Source of the DNA: Dicyema japonicum
Lineage: Eukaryota; Dicyemida; Rhombozoa; Dicyemidae
NCBI GenBank assembly: GCA_011109175.1
Contig: RDEW01000018.1
Location: forward strand, 913,962-977,961
DNA length: 64,000 nt
Direction: 5' to 3'
Each line of letters starts with the position of its first letter. Within the stretch, counting starts at the first letter, position 1. The position numbers were made by a program, and so were the translations under genes. Below, piece after piece: positions 46,302 to 57,739 of this stretch. The notes beneath the pieces were generated by a model that saw nothing but the letters and a program-made list of their open reading frames with translations, was not told where the DNA came from and ran no database searches.

Positions 46302-49300
46302 TTTATTTAAGCACTTCACGAGAGCCTTATTAATTATAGCCCCGCATGTGCAGCAAAAGAAACAAGGTTAGATGTCATCCTTTTCCATGCTCTCCTGTTC
46401 ATAGCCAAGGCTCTCATGCTGTCCAGGTCGTCGGCATTTATTTGATTTTTTTGATCTTGACCAGGTCTTTTTGTAAGACTATTGGCAGTGTTGTTCTTGG
46501 TTTTCCACGATAGCGGCCTTCTTGACTAACATAGTATGTTTCCATAGATATGTTCGGTGGGGATGTTAATTCCATCCTCAGCACGTGTCCGAAGAGCCTC
46601 CATCGGGATTCAGTACTTCTAAGCTGATAGGTCTAGTTCTGCATCTGTTATATAAAGCATTCCTCGATATTCTCGTAGGCCAAGTAGTTCCTGTTATTTT
46701 TCTCAGCTGACCTCTGTGGAACGAGTCTAGTTTTTCCATATCAGCTGATGAGGTCCCCCATGTTCCAGCGTTATATAAAAGTACGGGTTTTATGAATAAG
46801 TCGTATAATAGGATTCTCATTTTCGTGTCAATGCCTTTTTGATTGAGCCATAGATTCTTCAGTTTATATAACCCAGCATTGGCTAGAGTTTTCCTACGTA
46901 AAATATCTTCGCTATCTCCCATAAGTGAACCGAGTTTCTTTACTTGTCGCCACTTCTCTTTAGGACGTTACTCATCCTTCTTATCTCTGTGAGTTCTGTT
47001 TTCTCTCTGTTCACAGTAAGAAACCATTTCCCTAGTACATCTGGAGCTTTTTCTAATAGATTTTCCAGGACCTCTTTGTTTTCAGAAATTAGGTCTACAT
47101 CGTCCGCGTAGATCACTTCTTCCGTCGTTCCTTGCTATAACGGTCTAAGTTCCTCATAGCGGTTTTCAGATAAATTGTGAATAGTAGAGGAGAAAGAGAG
47201 TCTCCTTGTGGAGTGCCCGTGTTTGTTTCAAATTTTCTTGAATAGGTCTTTCCGACTTTCACAAGGAGCTCAGTGTTGGAAAGTAGAATTCGGTCATCCT
47301 TAGACTCGATTCATCAAGAAATCCGCTCAGTACCCCATTAATTTGTTCCTGTTAACCGTATCAAAACTCTTGATAGGTCAATTCCCAAATATTGGTGGCG
47401 TTACGGTATCTTTGATATGTTGCACACCTCCATCTGTGACTCCAGACCGCATCAGGCGTGGATCTTCCTTCTCGAAAACCACTTTGACTATCTGGTAGGT
47501 ATTTGTAAGCAGGTCCTTTTATTCGTTCAAGCACAATGTTTGCCAAGACTTTGCGTAATGAATTTAGTAGTATGATGGGTCGCAAATTTTCGACCGGTCC
47601 TCTGTTTTTGTTGGTTTTTTGTATGGGGATTAGTAGTCCCGTACCCAGAGGTAGACTTGAGTTAGTTGAAAACATTTCATTTAGTAGTGTAGCGATTTTT
47701 TCAAAAAGGAGGTCAGGGCCGTATTTCAGTAGTTCTGGGTTTATCGCATCTGGTCCGGGGCTTCTGTTATTCTTGAGTTTTCGGCAGGCCGTTTTGATTT
47801 CCTCGGCCGTGATTGGTATCTTAAGGGGTCTTGGCCTTCCATCAAATGGGTGGATTTCTATGGTTTTGATGTTGAAAAGCTTCTCAAAGTGAGCCGCGAT
47901 GGCTTCAGTTTGTTCTTTGGTGTTCAGTATCAGCTTACCGTTCTCGTCTTTTATGGTTAGTCGACTTCGGTTTGTTCGCCGCAGCAAACGGGCAGCGACG
48001 TACACCTGTGCGTTGTCTTTCACTTTGTTTACTTCTTCTATAGGAAGGCTATTTCTTCTATGAAAAGCTTCTTGTTCAGACCCTTTATTTTTCTTCTGAC
48101 ACGTTGTCTTTCGCCTTGAAGGGCTTTTATCGCATTAGTGTCAGTGGCATTTGATTTTCTCATATTTATTTCTTTTAGACTTTTCGCAAGCTCAGGAACA
48201 TCTGGATGAATAGCCTTCAGGTGCATTTTACTATTCTCCCTTTTGCCAAGACATGCTTCAGCAGCTTCGTTGATGGTGTCCTTTGTGCGTTTCCAGGCGT
48301 CTTCTAGCGTGGTATCCACCAATACGTCCTGCAAATTAGTCTGAATGTATTGTTGATATCTCTCAGTAGTCTCCGGTTGAGAAATCAGCCTTTCAGTCGC
48401 GTAGTCGCCTCTGATTTTCTCAAATTCGTGATTTTTTGCATTCCTGTATTTAATGGCATGTTTTTTCAGGGTGAAGGTCGCAATAACCATCTTGTGGTCG
48501 CTGACAGTCGTCGACCTTCATATGAACGTGCGTTTACTAGAAGGTGTTTGTCTTTAGCCCGGCATATGACATAATCGATTTGGTTGTATATTGGACCAGC
48601 TTTCCTTCTGAGTTCCTTCGCTTCCCCATCCACGTAGTTTTGTGGCAGGCAGGATGCGTAAATGCAGTATTGCATAGGAAAAGGTTGTTTGCCATACAAA
48701 AGTGACCAAGTATTGTCCCGGGTAAATTTCTTATTCCACGTCCATGTTCTCCCAAGAAAACATCATCCGGGTTATTCTTCATCCCGACTTTTGCATTCAA
48801 ATCCCAGCAATGAGTATTAGTGATGACGACTCATATTCGTTGTACGTCCGTAACAGTGTTGAATAGAAGTCGTCTAGTTCTGTCGGATCTTTCGCTACTC
48901 TCCCGCAGTGTGGCGCATAAACATTTACAATTGTCAGAAAGCTCTTCGAAGGAGGTAAGTCGTTTAGCCGGATTTGTATAACACAGATCCTGTCATTCAC
49001 ACTCCATATACGGTGGACTGCACTTGTCAACTTTGAGTGGATGGCAAATCCAAGTCCATAATGTTTTGAGTCGCTCGGCTGACATATAATTCGATATTCG
49101 CCAAAGTTTCATCAAGGCTACAAGTAACTTTCGTCTCTTGTAGGCACCCAATAGATACGTCGTATCTCTCCAGGTCATCACAGAGAATCTTCCTCGACCA
49201 TGTCGTAGATAAGCCTCTAGCATTGAACGTAAGGACTTTTAGACGAGATGCATCGCTTTGTATCCATTGCCTTTTAGACATTTTTCTCAATTGCGATCCA

Positions 49301-49332
49301 ATCAAGAAACGAAGCACGTCACCACCTCACCA
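46302..49332 (-). mobile_element. RTE-type LINE, unit 3, broken
   Basis: The ORF runs from MSKRQW (49279-49281) to the stop at 46438-46440. The endonuclease region is full length as in unit 1. The open frame 47361-48023 covers the linker and reverse transcriptase start (SPGPDAINPELLK, GFREGRSTPDAVW). More indels than in the other copies fall in the C-terminal half (for example near 46610, 46961, 47138 and 47293). The lost G in the GDLN motif (near 48803) is shared with units 1 and 2. Confidence 0.85.
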
Positions 49333-49390
49333 AATCGAACCTGCCTGAAGAGGCTGGGGAACAGGCAGTCGAGGAAGTTGTTGATTATTA
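49333..49390. repeat. 59 bp direct repeat, right copy, unit 3
   Basis: This is the partner of 46243-46301, one base shorter (GGAAGTTG). Confidence 0.8.
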
Positions 49391-49429
49391 AATATATTAA
49401 CTTTTTTTATTGTTTGTTAAATAAAGTGG

Positions 49430-51130
49430 GATCTATATTTTTGGTCTGCTGAAATCTTATCCAAGTCAAGGAAGGCAAACTCGTTTAAAATACTGTGTTG
49501 ATTTTACGTAGTAGATCCTCTACCATAGTCAGCAGGAAAACCTCAGGAATTTCTACACCCTTCGATACCTGTATTGACTCACTTGGCACGATTGAGTTTC
49601 ACGTTTTTCTTAGGAATCTTTAATTTCTCAACATTCAGATTATCAAAATTATCCAGATAATCCTCTACCCTATCTGCCATATTACTTTTACCCATCCGCC
49701 ATAATACTTATTTGTTCCTTCAGTGATTCCAGCTCTGTCTGTTTCCAATCAATCATGGCAAAGATCTGCTCTTTCCATTTATGTGGTGGTCTGTGCTACT
49801 ACGTTAACTCAACATAGGTGATCTGTTCTGAATACATCACAGGGGAGATGTGACGCAGTGACCTTACTGGCTAGTATAGCAGTACTGAATCTGCCACTGC
49901 AGAGCTCCGCCAAATATGGCCAGCCATTCAAGAGCATCCAGGATAGAATGCTACTTTGGTATAGTTATATATTATACTAAAGATAGCGCTTGTCCAAAGC
50001 GAGATCGATGTTCTGGAAGTGGTACAAGTATAAACGAATAAGATGTTTCGAGAATACAAAAACTATAAGTAAAAGTTTTTCTATTTTCTTTTGAAAAATT
50101 TAAACATTAAAAAAGTGGCCCTCGACCGGATTCGAACCGGCAACATAATAGTACGTCATACCACTGCTCTAAACATTGGAGCTACGAAAACCATTTCTAT
50201 TGTTCTATATTCCTATTAGCCTTCTGCATATCAATATCCTTTGTATGATCTCCCTTTTTCCAATCCTGGATCCTTCAATTAACGAAACGTAGTACATCAT
50301 CATGCCACGAATGTATTCATCATGCCACGAAATGTACATTCAATAAAACTTTATTCGAGTTGCATGCCTCGTTGTGATCGTAGTGGTCGATATAAAAGAC
50401 TCACTATCGAACAAAAAATGCAATTATTGCGTTATAAGGGACGACAACAACATATTATAATGCCAAAGAATTGCCATAAATTTTCCTTTTTTAAAGCTGA
50501 AAATTTGCAGAAAGGCAGTTAACTTATCTTAATTTGTCGCGAGTCAATTTTGAAACTATTCAAACTACAAACTCTTTTAACAAAAACAGTCAAAAAGTTA
50601 AAGTTTCTGCACATGATGAAAAGCTTGTTGAGTGAATGGATTTGATAGATTCAAAAGGTATTCTTAATGTTTTTTAAATTTTCAAGTGTATTGTTGTACG
50701 ATGTAAGGCAGAATCTCCAGTAAAAACAGAATTCTTCGCTAAGAAATTTTTCTCTACTATTCAAAAACTCTTGTGGATTTTTATCCAATTTATGAAAAGG
50801 GATTAACATTTCGGATGAGGAAATTACATAGAGAAATGTGCACACACAAAAAGTGTCGACATTAAAGGGTTTTTAAAAGAATTTCAAGAGGTTTTTAAAA
50901 TCATATACCTGGTGTCAGATTTATAACCTGGATTAAACTGGAATTTTACAAGCTTATTCTATCCAGAAGTATCTGCCAACTTTATTCAAAAGATAATAGA
51001 AATTCAAAGATAGAGTATCTGTGATGTTATCACAAATATGTTTGGAAATCATAAATTAAAGCCCTTTATTAATTGGAAAATCAAAAATGCCTAGGTGTTT
51101 CAAATAATATGATAATCGGTATTCTGCTTC
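49430..51130. repeat. Array-A-related block, unit 3 of array B
   Basis: It has the same order as 34620-36300. A small local duplication is present at 50283-50333 (ATCATGCCACGAATGTATTC then ATCATGCCACGAAATGTACA). Confidence 0.75.
50116..50192 (-). tRNA. tRNA-like gene, array B copy 3 (damaged)
   Basis: The loop is ATGACGT as in copy 2, but the 5' acceptor strand reads GGTTTTCG instead of GGTCCTCG, which disrupts the stem. The terminator run is also weaker (ACTTTTTTAATG after the 3' end). It is probably a pseudogene. Confidence 0.5.
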
Positions 51131-51150
51131 TAAAATGACCACCTGTAGAT

Positions 51151-51339
51151 TTGAATAGTTCTTATGAGTGGATCAAGGTCAAGATGATTAATATTGACAT
51201 TACCAATCTCCAAAAGTTTTATGTTAAAAATACGAGAGGTAATCTCTTTGGAAAGGGGGAGCCCATTAAAATTAGGTGTTCCTCATCAGCATTTTTATTC
51301 GAACAAAAGTGTTTTAAGAGAACCGTCTTTTGTGTGTAG
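51151..51339 (+). pseudogene. Small conserved ORF of array B (unknown)
   Basis: It reads NSSYEWIKVKMINIDITNLQ, KFYVKNTRGNLFGKGEPIKI and RCSSSAFLFEQKCF. It is preserved in unit 2 (43600-43760), while unit 1 has lost the first part. No family is recognised. It faces the membrane-anchor ORF on the other strand. Confidence 0.3.
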
Positions 51340-51474
51340 ATATTCAAATTAATCGGATTTTAAAAGCAATATAGTTAAAATTTTAATCTATATTTTAAAC
51401 CAACTCAAAATATTAAGAAAAAACAACAACTATTATTTCAAACGGGAAACGAGTAAATTAACATTACCCATTTT

Positions 51475-51715
51475 AAAACATTGGAATATTTTCCATCGGT
51501 TTTATTATATTTCTTTGACGTTTTTTTTTATAAAAAAAACAAAGTAACTCCAATAATCGTAAGTACTACAGCAGTGATGGCAACTCCATAATTTTATAAT
51601 TTTTTGAATGATTAAACTTATCATTTTTCAAAATTATTTCATAATTTTGTGAGTAGTCTTTCTTGTAGCTTTCTTCACTTACAAAACACCCATAATCTAA
51701 AATCACTGTAATTCA
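51475..51715 (-). pseudogene. Membrane-anchor ORF, unit 3 copy
   Basis: It is the same tail and helix as 36632-36826, broken by indels in the T/A runs (51520-51540) and by an extra piece of about 40 bp (51600-51645) between helix and polar stretch. Confidence 0.35.
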
Positions 51716-52109
51716 AACCTCTTCCAATATAACAAAAAGTCAATAATTTCGAAAAATTTGATTGTAGACAAAACCAATTTCTGAAATATAATATTTATTT
51801 TGTGTCGAAATTAAATTAAGTGATGGGGGAAGTAATATTGAAAAGGTAGGGCATGCCAACCGACTTCTACCCGACAGTCTCCACCAAAAATCACAGGGTC
51901 ATCTCTGAAGATATGTGACAGATTCTTTAGTTCGATTTATGAAACCTTGAATAAGATTTTCGAAAGTTCCGGCAGCTTTGCAATTTTTTATCAAATCATA
52001 AGGAAATAGGAACAAGGATTTTCGATAGTTCCACCAGCCTGGCCATTTTTATCAAATCATGGAAGAGACCTTATTATTGTCAATTTATTACTTTGTTATT
52101 ACCTAATTT

Positions 52110-52560
52110 ATGTTGAATTGTCTGTCTTGTTTTCTTTGTCTCAATTAATGGTTTATGTAAATTAGAAAGTCTGTCTTCCATGCATTTAAGCTTAATTTCA
52201 CATTCACTATTTGATGACGTTAGTTTGGCTGTCTTTTAGTAAATATTTATTAATTGCTCTCTCCTTATACAGAATATTCTCATCTTCTATTTTTGAGATA
52301 CTTACACTCATGCAATCTACTGTTGTTTGCAAATCATTATTCTTTACCTCCAATCTATCAACCCTCTTTTTTGATGTTCCAAACATTTTTGTAATTCCTA
52401 TAACTTTATATAATTTTACTATTATTTCATTTTCCTTATTACTAATACATTCTTTACTACGTCGAATACTATCTTGTGCTTTTCTTAGAGTTTCATTGAG
52501 GTGATTAGTATATCTAATGACGATTCTATATTTTGCTGAATTTTTTTTTGACTAAGAAAA
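52110..52560 (-). pseudogene. Coiled-coil protein fragment, unit 3
   Basis: This is a copy of 37200-37690 with a small insertion (CTTCTATTTTTGAG near 52285). It lies directly next to the fuller retroelement module at 52580-53309. Confidence 0.4.
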
Positions 52561-52579
52561 AAAGTTTTTAAAATAGAAG

Positions 52580-53309
52580 TCAGGTAGTTGCCGCCCTCAC
52601 TGCGTGGCTGTTCCCTCTCAAAATTGCGAGCGAAATTCGCTCAAATAGCCAGCGGCGTTCACGGAGATCTCCCAGTGCATGAGGTGATCCGGTTTCCAAG
52701 ACGTCCGAAAAACTCGAGTGTAGAGGGGAGTAGGATCCGGAAGTCTCCATAGCAAGGGGAACAAATTTGACATCATCGGGAAGGTCGACGTATTTAACGA
52801 GTTTGGCCTTCTCCGCCTTTACGGATGCTGAACAGGCCCTTGTAGCACTCTCGTGAAGATTTTTCTGGGCGAACGTGTCTGTACATGTCACATCCCAAAA
52901 CCAGTGGTTTCCCGGGCTCAAATGGAAATATGGTCATCCCGTCCGGTCGTTTCCCGTCACTTCTGCATAACCGACCGGTTCAAGAATGGCCGAGTATCCT
53001 GCAGCATCCATAACTCGCCTGACAATTTCATTCAGAGCCCTTGTCCCTTGGGGATCTGCCAGCGCTCCTCCTGCAGGCGAGAGGGTGCAGGCCATAGCAG
53101 TCTATCAGGATGCCACATCGGCACGGGTGAGGTACACATACTTTTAGTCCCAGCCGCAGAGAGATACCAGTTCTAACGCATTCATCATCCAGAAAAGTGC
53201 CCAAGCTCCCATTGGGGATGGCGTTTAGCCTAGCTCCGCTCTCAGGGGAAGCCCCCGAAAGCAAACAAGCGCGTCTGTGCTGATTGGCAGATTCCAGTAA
53301 GGAGTCCAA
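52580..53309 (-). pseudogene. C-terminal zinc-cluster/endonuclease-like module of a non-LTR retroelement
   Basis: On the minus strand, 53309-53028 reads ARLNAIPNGSLGTFLDDECV, then LRLGLKVCVPHPCRCGILID and GLHPLACRRSAGRSPRD. After a frame break comes NHWFWDVTCTDTFAQKNLHE, ATRACSASVKAEKAKLVKYV, VKFVPLAMETSGSYS and LFERISLAILRGNS. This is the same family as 6595-7321, here with the upstream GSLGTFLDD piece preserved. The Cys/His cluster (C-x-C-G ... GLH-x3-C) and WDVTC are intact, whereas RPDG (near 52940) lies in a broken frame. Its last 120 bp also end array B units 1 and 2. Confidence 0.7.
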
Positions 53310-55110
53310 ATGATTTCCAACATAATAAAACCTTTTGCTGAAGGTTTTGGTTATCTATTGTTGCATTGCATTCTCTATCTTGAGCAAAGTTAAGTTTTTC
53401 CTATCAATTATTTACTTGACTTGCCGATAGTATTTTCTTATCATAATTTAATTGTTTATAATTGACTGTTGCTCAGACACCTGACTTTTGTATTTATTAA
53501 TTCGTTTTTCGTTTAATCTTTCTGATTCTTCTTGTTTTGAAAGGACGAGTTGAGTTTCTTCCAGTATGCCTTCCATTCTACTTTTTTCTAATATAATTAT
53601 ATTTATTTACTTTTGTAAATATCAGATAATGTTGTCTGTAATTTAATCAAACGGAATTCTATGTTATTCTTTGTTCTTCAGTTTCTTTTAAAGATGACTT
53701 TGCATATTTTGCCTGTTCTTTATATTCTATCTAAATTAATATTAATACTTTTTCTTTTTCTGTTTTTATTAGCTTTTGTAAGGCATTTCTAATTATTGAA
53801 CTAATTTGATTTGATTCTCTTAATATATAGTAATGCTACTCTGAGAACATCCAAAACAAAGTCTAATTTCAGTACAAATATTATTAATTTCATTTTCCAA
53901 TTCACTCTTTATTTCATTAATTCTAAGTAATTGTCCTTCCAATAATTCTATTCTTCCATCATTTGTTACAATTATTGTCTTTAAATTATTAATCTTTTTT
54001 AATATTATTACTTCTTCATTGGCACTCTATATTACGTCATTCAGTACTTTCTTTTCTTTTTTAATTTATTTTCCACCAAAGAAAAGTTATCAACTATTTT
54101 TTTCAAATTCTAATTCATTTTGCTTCACTAATTCATTCACACATTTAATCTTTTCTCAAGAGATTCTATTTTTACGTTAAATGATTTTTTTCACGTTCAA
54201 TATCCACCATATTCAGTCATTAACAAAAAATTCATTTTATTATTTTTTCATAAATATCATTTTTGAATTTATTTATTTGTTCTCGACTATTCGACAATTC
54301 ACAATTTAATTCACAGATTTCTTGTCTCGTTCTAATTCTCTCAGAGTTCATTTCTTTTTCAACCAAATCACATTCATTCCTCTCTTCTTGTACTCTTCTT
54401 AGTGTCTCATTAAATTCTTGAGTTTGTCTTTGAGAACTTGTCCACTTGTCATCCAAGTCTTAATAAATTCATAATAAAACTTAATATTATCGACTGTGCC
54501 TCTTTTAATTGACGAGTCATTTCAGAATTGTGATTCCATTCCACGTATATTATCTCAATTTTTTAGTTAATGTAATAGCCTTCTCATTTTCTTTAGTTTT
54601 ATATCAATGCAAACTAAATTATAAAATATTATTATTTTTTAATTCAGAATTATCTTTAAATTATAACATCTGTTTCACCTATTTTAATAATTTTCTTTTC
54701 CATCAAATCAATCTGTGATTTTAAATTATAATTAATTAGTTCTAGTTGCTCATCTGGGAATTCTTTTTGTTCATTTCATTTGCAGATTTAGTAATGCTTT
54801 CCTTTAATGATTTTTGTGATTCCTCAGTATCACATCTATCAATTAAACACTTTTCAATCATAGTCTCAGATTGTCTCAGACTCGTTTCTAATTCTTTAAT
54901 ATTTTCTTCACTGTAGTTTTGTCTATTCCCTGAATCTCGTTTTGTACGATTTAACTCATCGTTGATTTGTTCTATTTCTTCATTTAAATATATATTTTCT
55001 CTTGTAGTGAATTTATTTCACGGTTTAGATATATTTTAGTCTTAAATATAATAGTAATAAACTTGTTGATTTTCATCCTCCAAACATCTCTTTATTCGTT
55101 CACATTCAAG
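53310..55110 (-). pseudogene. Decayed coiled-coil gene or element region
   Basis: The minus strand is AT-rich but keeps coiled-coil-like pieces in changing frames. LNEEIEQINDELNRTKRDSG and SEENIKELETSLRQSETMIE lie near 54.75-54.97 kb. QTQEFNETLRRVQEERNECD and EMNSERIRTRQEICELNCEL lie at 54232-54456. The composition (E, K, N, L heptads) indicates a long rod-like protein. Indels and stops show decay, although undetected micro-introns could explain some breaks. It resembles the short coiled-coil fragments in array B, so those may derive from it. No family assignment is possible. Confidence 0.45.
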
Positions 55111-55122
55111 ACTGATTGTAAC

Positions 55123-55141
55123 GCGTAGAGGTGCTCTACGC
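55123..55141. other. Perfect short hairpin
   Basis: GCGTAGAG-GTG-CTCTACGC has 8 paired bases around a 3-base loop, between the coiled-coil relic and the retroelement fragments. The role is unknown; it may be chance or a transposon end. Confidence 0.4.
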
Positions 55142-55352
55142 ACTTTTCTAAATATAGAAGCGCTCTAATTATAGAATCCCTTATGACTATTTTTCAAAGA
55201 ATATCCTATAGAAAGTATACTGATTTAAATCGGATAATCTTATTTCATTACAAGTGAGCTTGATAATCTAATTCAATACGAGTACCTACCAGGCTTTCCC
55301 TACATTCCACTTTCTCTCATGGTGGAAGTCTTCCGCTTAGAAGAGCGAGAGG

Positions 55353-55592
55353 TTGAAACGGGAAAAGTGCGTGATCCTACCCAAGGATTTTTTGTTTGTA
55401 CCACTCGCTATTGAGACTGCGACACTGGAATTCTTGAGTTGTCTTGGGAATCGGATTCTACACGAACAGGAGATCCCCGTGAGCTTTGCTAGATATTTGA
55501 AAAAATGTCGCTCGCCATCCGAGAGGCCACACAGTCAACTGCCGGAGAAATCTTTTGGAACAACCATTCGGTTTCCCGACGCTCGTTGCTGA
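55353..55592 (+). pseudogene. Retroelement C-terminal tail fragment
   Basis: The open frame contains ILPKDFLFVPLAIETATLEF and LSCLGNRI, matching the FVPLAxETSG...LG block of the module at 52580-53309 and 6595-7321. It lacks the cysteine cluster and RPDG. Confidence 0.5.
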
Positions 55593-55711
55593 CTCTAGAG
55601 ATCATTGACCCAAACGATCTTAGAAAAGAGACCGTCTTGGGCCCGAAGACTCCACTTGTCTCGATAACAATGGACTGAAAATGGAATATTGTAGAGAGAC
55701 TGTCGTATTTT

Positions 55712-55822
55712 TATCTTGAAATTCTATAAAATACGAGCAGCCTTTCTAGCTTTCAACGCGGAACCTAAAAGCCTCGACTGGGAAAAGGTGTCGGTACAAG
55801 TCCGATCCCAAATCAAGCATTT
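55712..55822 (-). pseudogene. Retroelement fragment in opposite orientation
   Basis: The minus strand reads CLIWDRTCTDTFSQSRLLGS and ALKARKAARI, which is the WDxTCxDTF block of the same family. It is a second copy, facing the plus-strand fragment at 55353-55592. Confidence 0.5.
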
Positions 55823-55875
55823 TTCTAAAACAAATTTTATTAAAAATTCCAAAATATTCTAGCCATCTAATTAAT

Positions 55876-56520
55876 TAAAAACTTTTGGACTCTCCGACCA
55901 GTCCATCTTTTGCAATTCTCTTACTAGCATTTCCGCTTCTCCCCCCATTTCTGGACCATCCAGCTCTTTATCAGTGTCGTGCTCCCTCCTTCCCGACTTG
56001 TAGCCAATAAGAAGATTACATTATGAAAACTTTTCCGCCAAGAATGAAGTGATGTCAGCGACGGTAGGACGTGTGACATAAATAGAATAGGGCGAACCTA
56101 CTTTTTTTCTGAAGCGGAATACTGTAATGGACTACTGGAGAATGGAAGTAAATGTTCTCCCTTTGGACAATTCAAAACTCACTTAATCACCGATTAAAGT
56201 TTTATTTTACTCATAAGCTTAATTCAATGCGAATTAGTCATCAATCATAACTTTTAATCAAAAAAAACAACGAAAATTACAGGGAACAATCAAAAGTCTT
56301 TATAATCCTTAATGTGATACTTGTAGCCGTCTTTTCTGCAGTTGATAATTCTAAAGTCATCATAGTACTCAGCTTTCGCACTTTCTAACCATGTGCATTC
56401 GGGGCTCCTCAGCCAATCATTGTTGTATTCTTCCGCCATGGGAATCTCGATTATTTCTTTTCCATATGCGTACTGTCGTACCCCGACCCATTTTATTATT
56501 AACGTTATTTTCCGTTTATA
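55876..56520 (-). CDS. Possible exons of an unidentified gene
   Basis: Three coding-like pieces follow one another on the minus strand. 56520-56291 reads LIIKWVGVRQYAYGKEIIEI, then DWLRSPECTWLESAKAEYYD and HIKDYKDF before a stop. 56155-56020 reads SITVFRFRKKVGSPYSIYVT and RPTVADITSFLAEKFS. 56008-55876 reads ELDGPEMGGEAEMLVRELQK and MDWSESPKVFN before a stop. A 23 nt GT...AG segment (56009-56031) lies between the last two, but the frames do not join cleanly with it. I do not recognise the protein, and the pieces could belong to one gene or to several. Confidence 0.35.
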
Positions 56521-56549
56521 TTTAAATTTATGAGCGCTGCTTGTTACTT

Positions 56550-56602
56550 AATCGAATCTCGCTCGCTACTCTGAGAGGGAATAGCCACGCAGCAGGGGAC
56601 GC
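56550..56602 (+). pseudogene. Very short retroelement tail fragment
   Basis: The plus strand reads NRISLATLRGNSHAAGD, matching the terminal ISLAILRGNSHAVRA of the module at 52.6 kb. Confidence 0.45.
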
Positions 56603-57735
56603 TATATGACCATTTGCTCACTTTTTTGCTTAATAAATTAATTTTTGGTTATTTAAATTGATTGATAAATTCAAGGATATTGTCAAATTATTGATATATT
56701 ATGACATTCCGATTAAATTTATTTCAAAAGACAGCAGGGGTTTGCATGGGCTCAGAAGAATCACAGAGCCAGGTTGAGCTCTGCTGAGACGTGTCTAGAT
56801 CACATATGATCTAGGTATCCTTGACGAGTTAAGGTTTCCGGAGTTTTTGGTGACTGTCGTTTTTATAAGTCGTTCAATATTTCCTCAAACCTCCATGTTC
56901 CATATTTACTTCCTTACTCATCATTTCTCACTCCAATTGAGAATTTTAGCACTACGTTCCAGTGGAGGGCCTGAAAATGAGAAAAATTTAAAAAGGTTGT
57001 TTTTTACCCTTAAAAATTTTTTAGCCTTAAATTTAGTGATGCATTGAAAGTGACGCTAATAGTCGGGAAACCCTATATCTCTAGCTTTTTCTGTTTCTAC
57101 ATGCCATTCCAACACGTGATGACAAGACTCCCTACTGTTATTCCATACAGATGACTTTAATCTCCCACCAAAAACCATTCCGCGTCATCAATATCCTTCA
57201 ACTGATGCTTAAGAATGTGTATGGGCAACAAAATCAATGTGGACACCATTCACTTCGGACCGACAATATAAAAAACATGGAATCTTTATTGGCTCTTTGG
57301 TAGTACCCGTAACAAGCTATTCAACGATTCTGGAAGTAACATACGACAGACTGATGAAGTTCACGGCCAATCCCAAGTTAATCGTCAAGATAACTTATTT
57401 TAATGTTGACGAATTCATCTCTAAACTTTATCGACAGACCATAGCATCAGCTGTGGTGTGTCCTTCTACCGCACAGAGATTCAGGCTATCAGAATCAATA
57501 CTCCATTGAAACAACTAATCCTCTTTACCGTAGAGAGTATCCTCTACCGTAGAAGGCCAACTGATGGAAGGTATACAGTGACTATTAACGAAGGCAAGGT
57601 AAATGAATAACAGTGGATAATAGGTGGGTAGTACCTTTTAGTCACTGTTATGTAAAATTTTTAATGCTCACATAAATGTAGAATTCTGTAATTCAATTAA
57701 ATCAATTATATATGCTTGCAAATACAACAAGGGGT
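56603..57735. other. No gene recognised
   Basis: An open frame of 90 codons on the plus strand (57237-57509) has no recognisable motif. It lies just upstream of the Helitron and might be part of its unrecognised 5' region. No Rep (HUH) motif was found. Confidence 0.3.
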
Positions 57736-57739
57736 CAGG

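Larger units (their letters stand above)
30250..52700. repeat. Tandem array B, three units of 7.27-7.6 kb built from nested elements
   Basis: The motif TTGCAGTTGAATCCTCGATG recurs at about 30304, 37862 and 45128. TTTCCAAG closes the units at 37811, 45080 and 52693. Unit order on the plus strand is: R2/NeSL-like 3' end (+), 59 bp repeat, RTE-type LINE (-), 59 bp repeat, a 1.7 kb block related to array A with one tRNA-like gene, a membrane-anchor ORF (-), a coiled-coil ORF (-) and a retroelement tail (-). Unit 2 is shorter mainly because of a deletion of about 315 bp in its LINE. The whole nested structure was therefore amplified as one segment. Confidence 0.92.
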
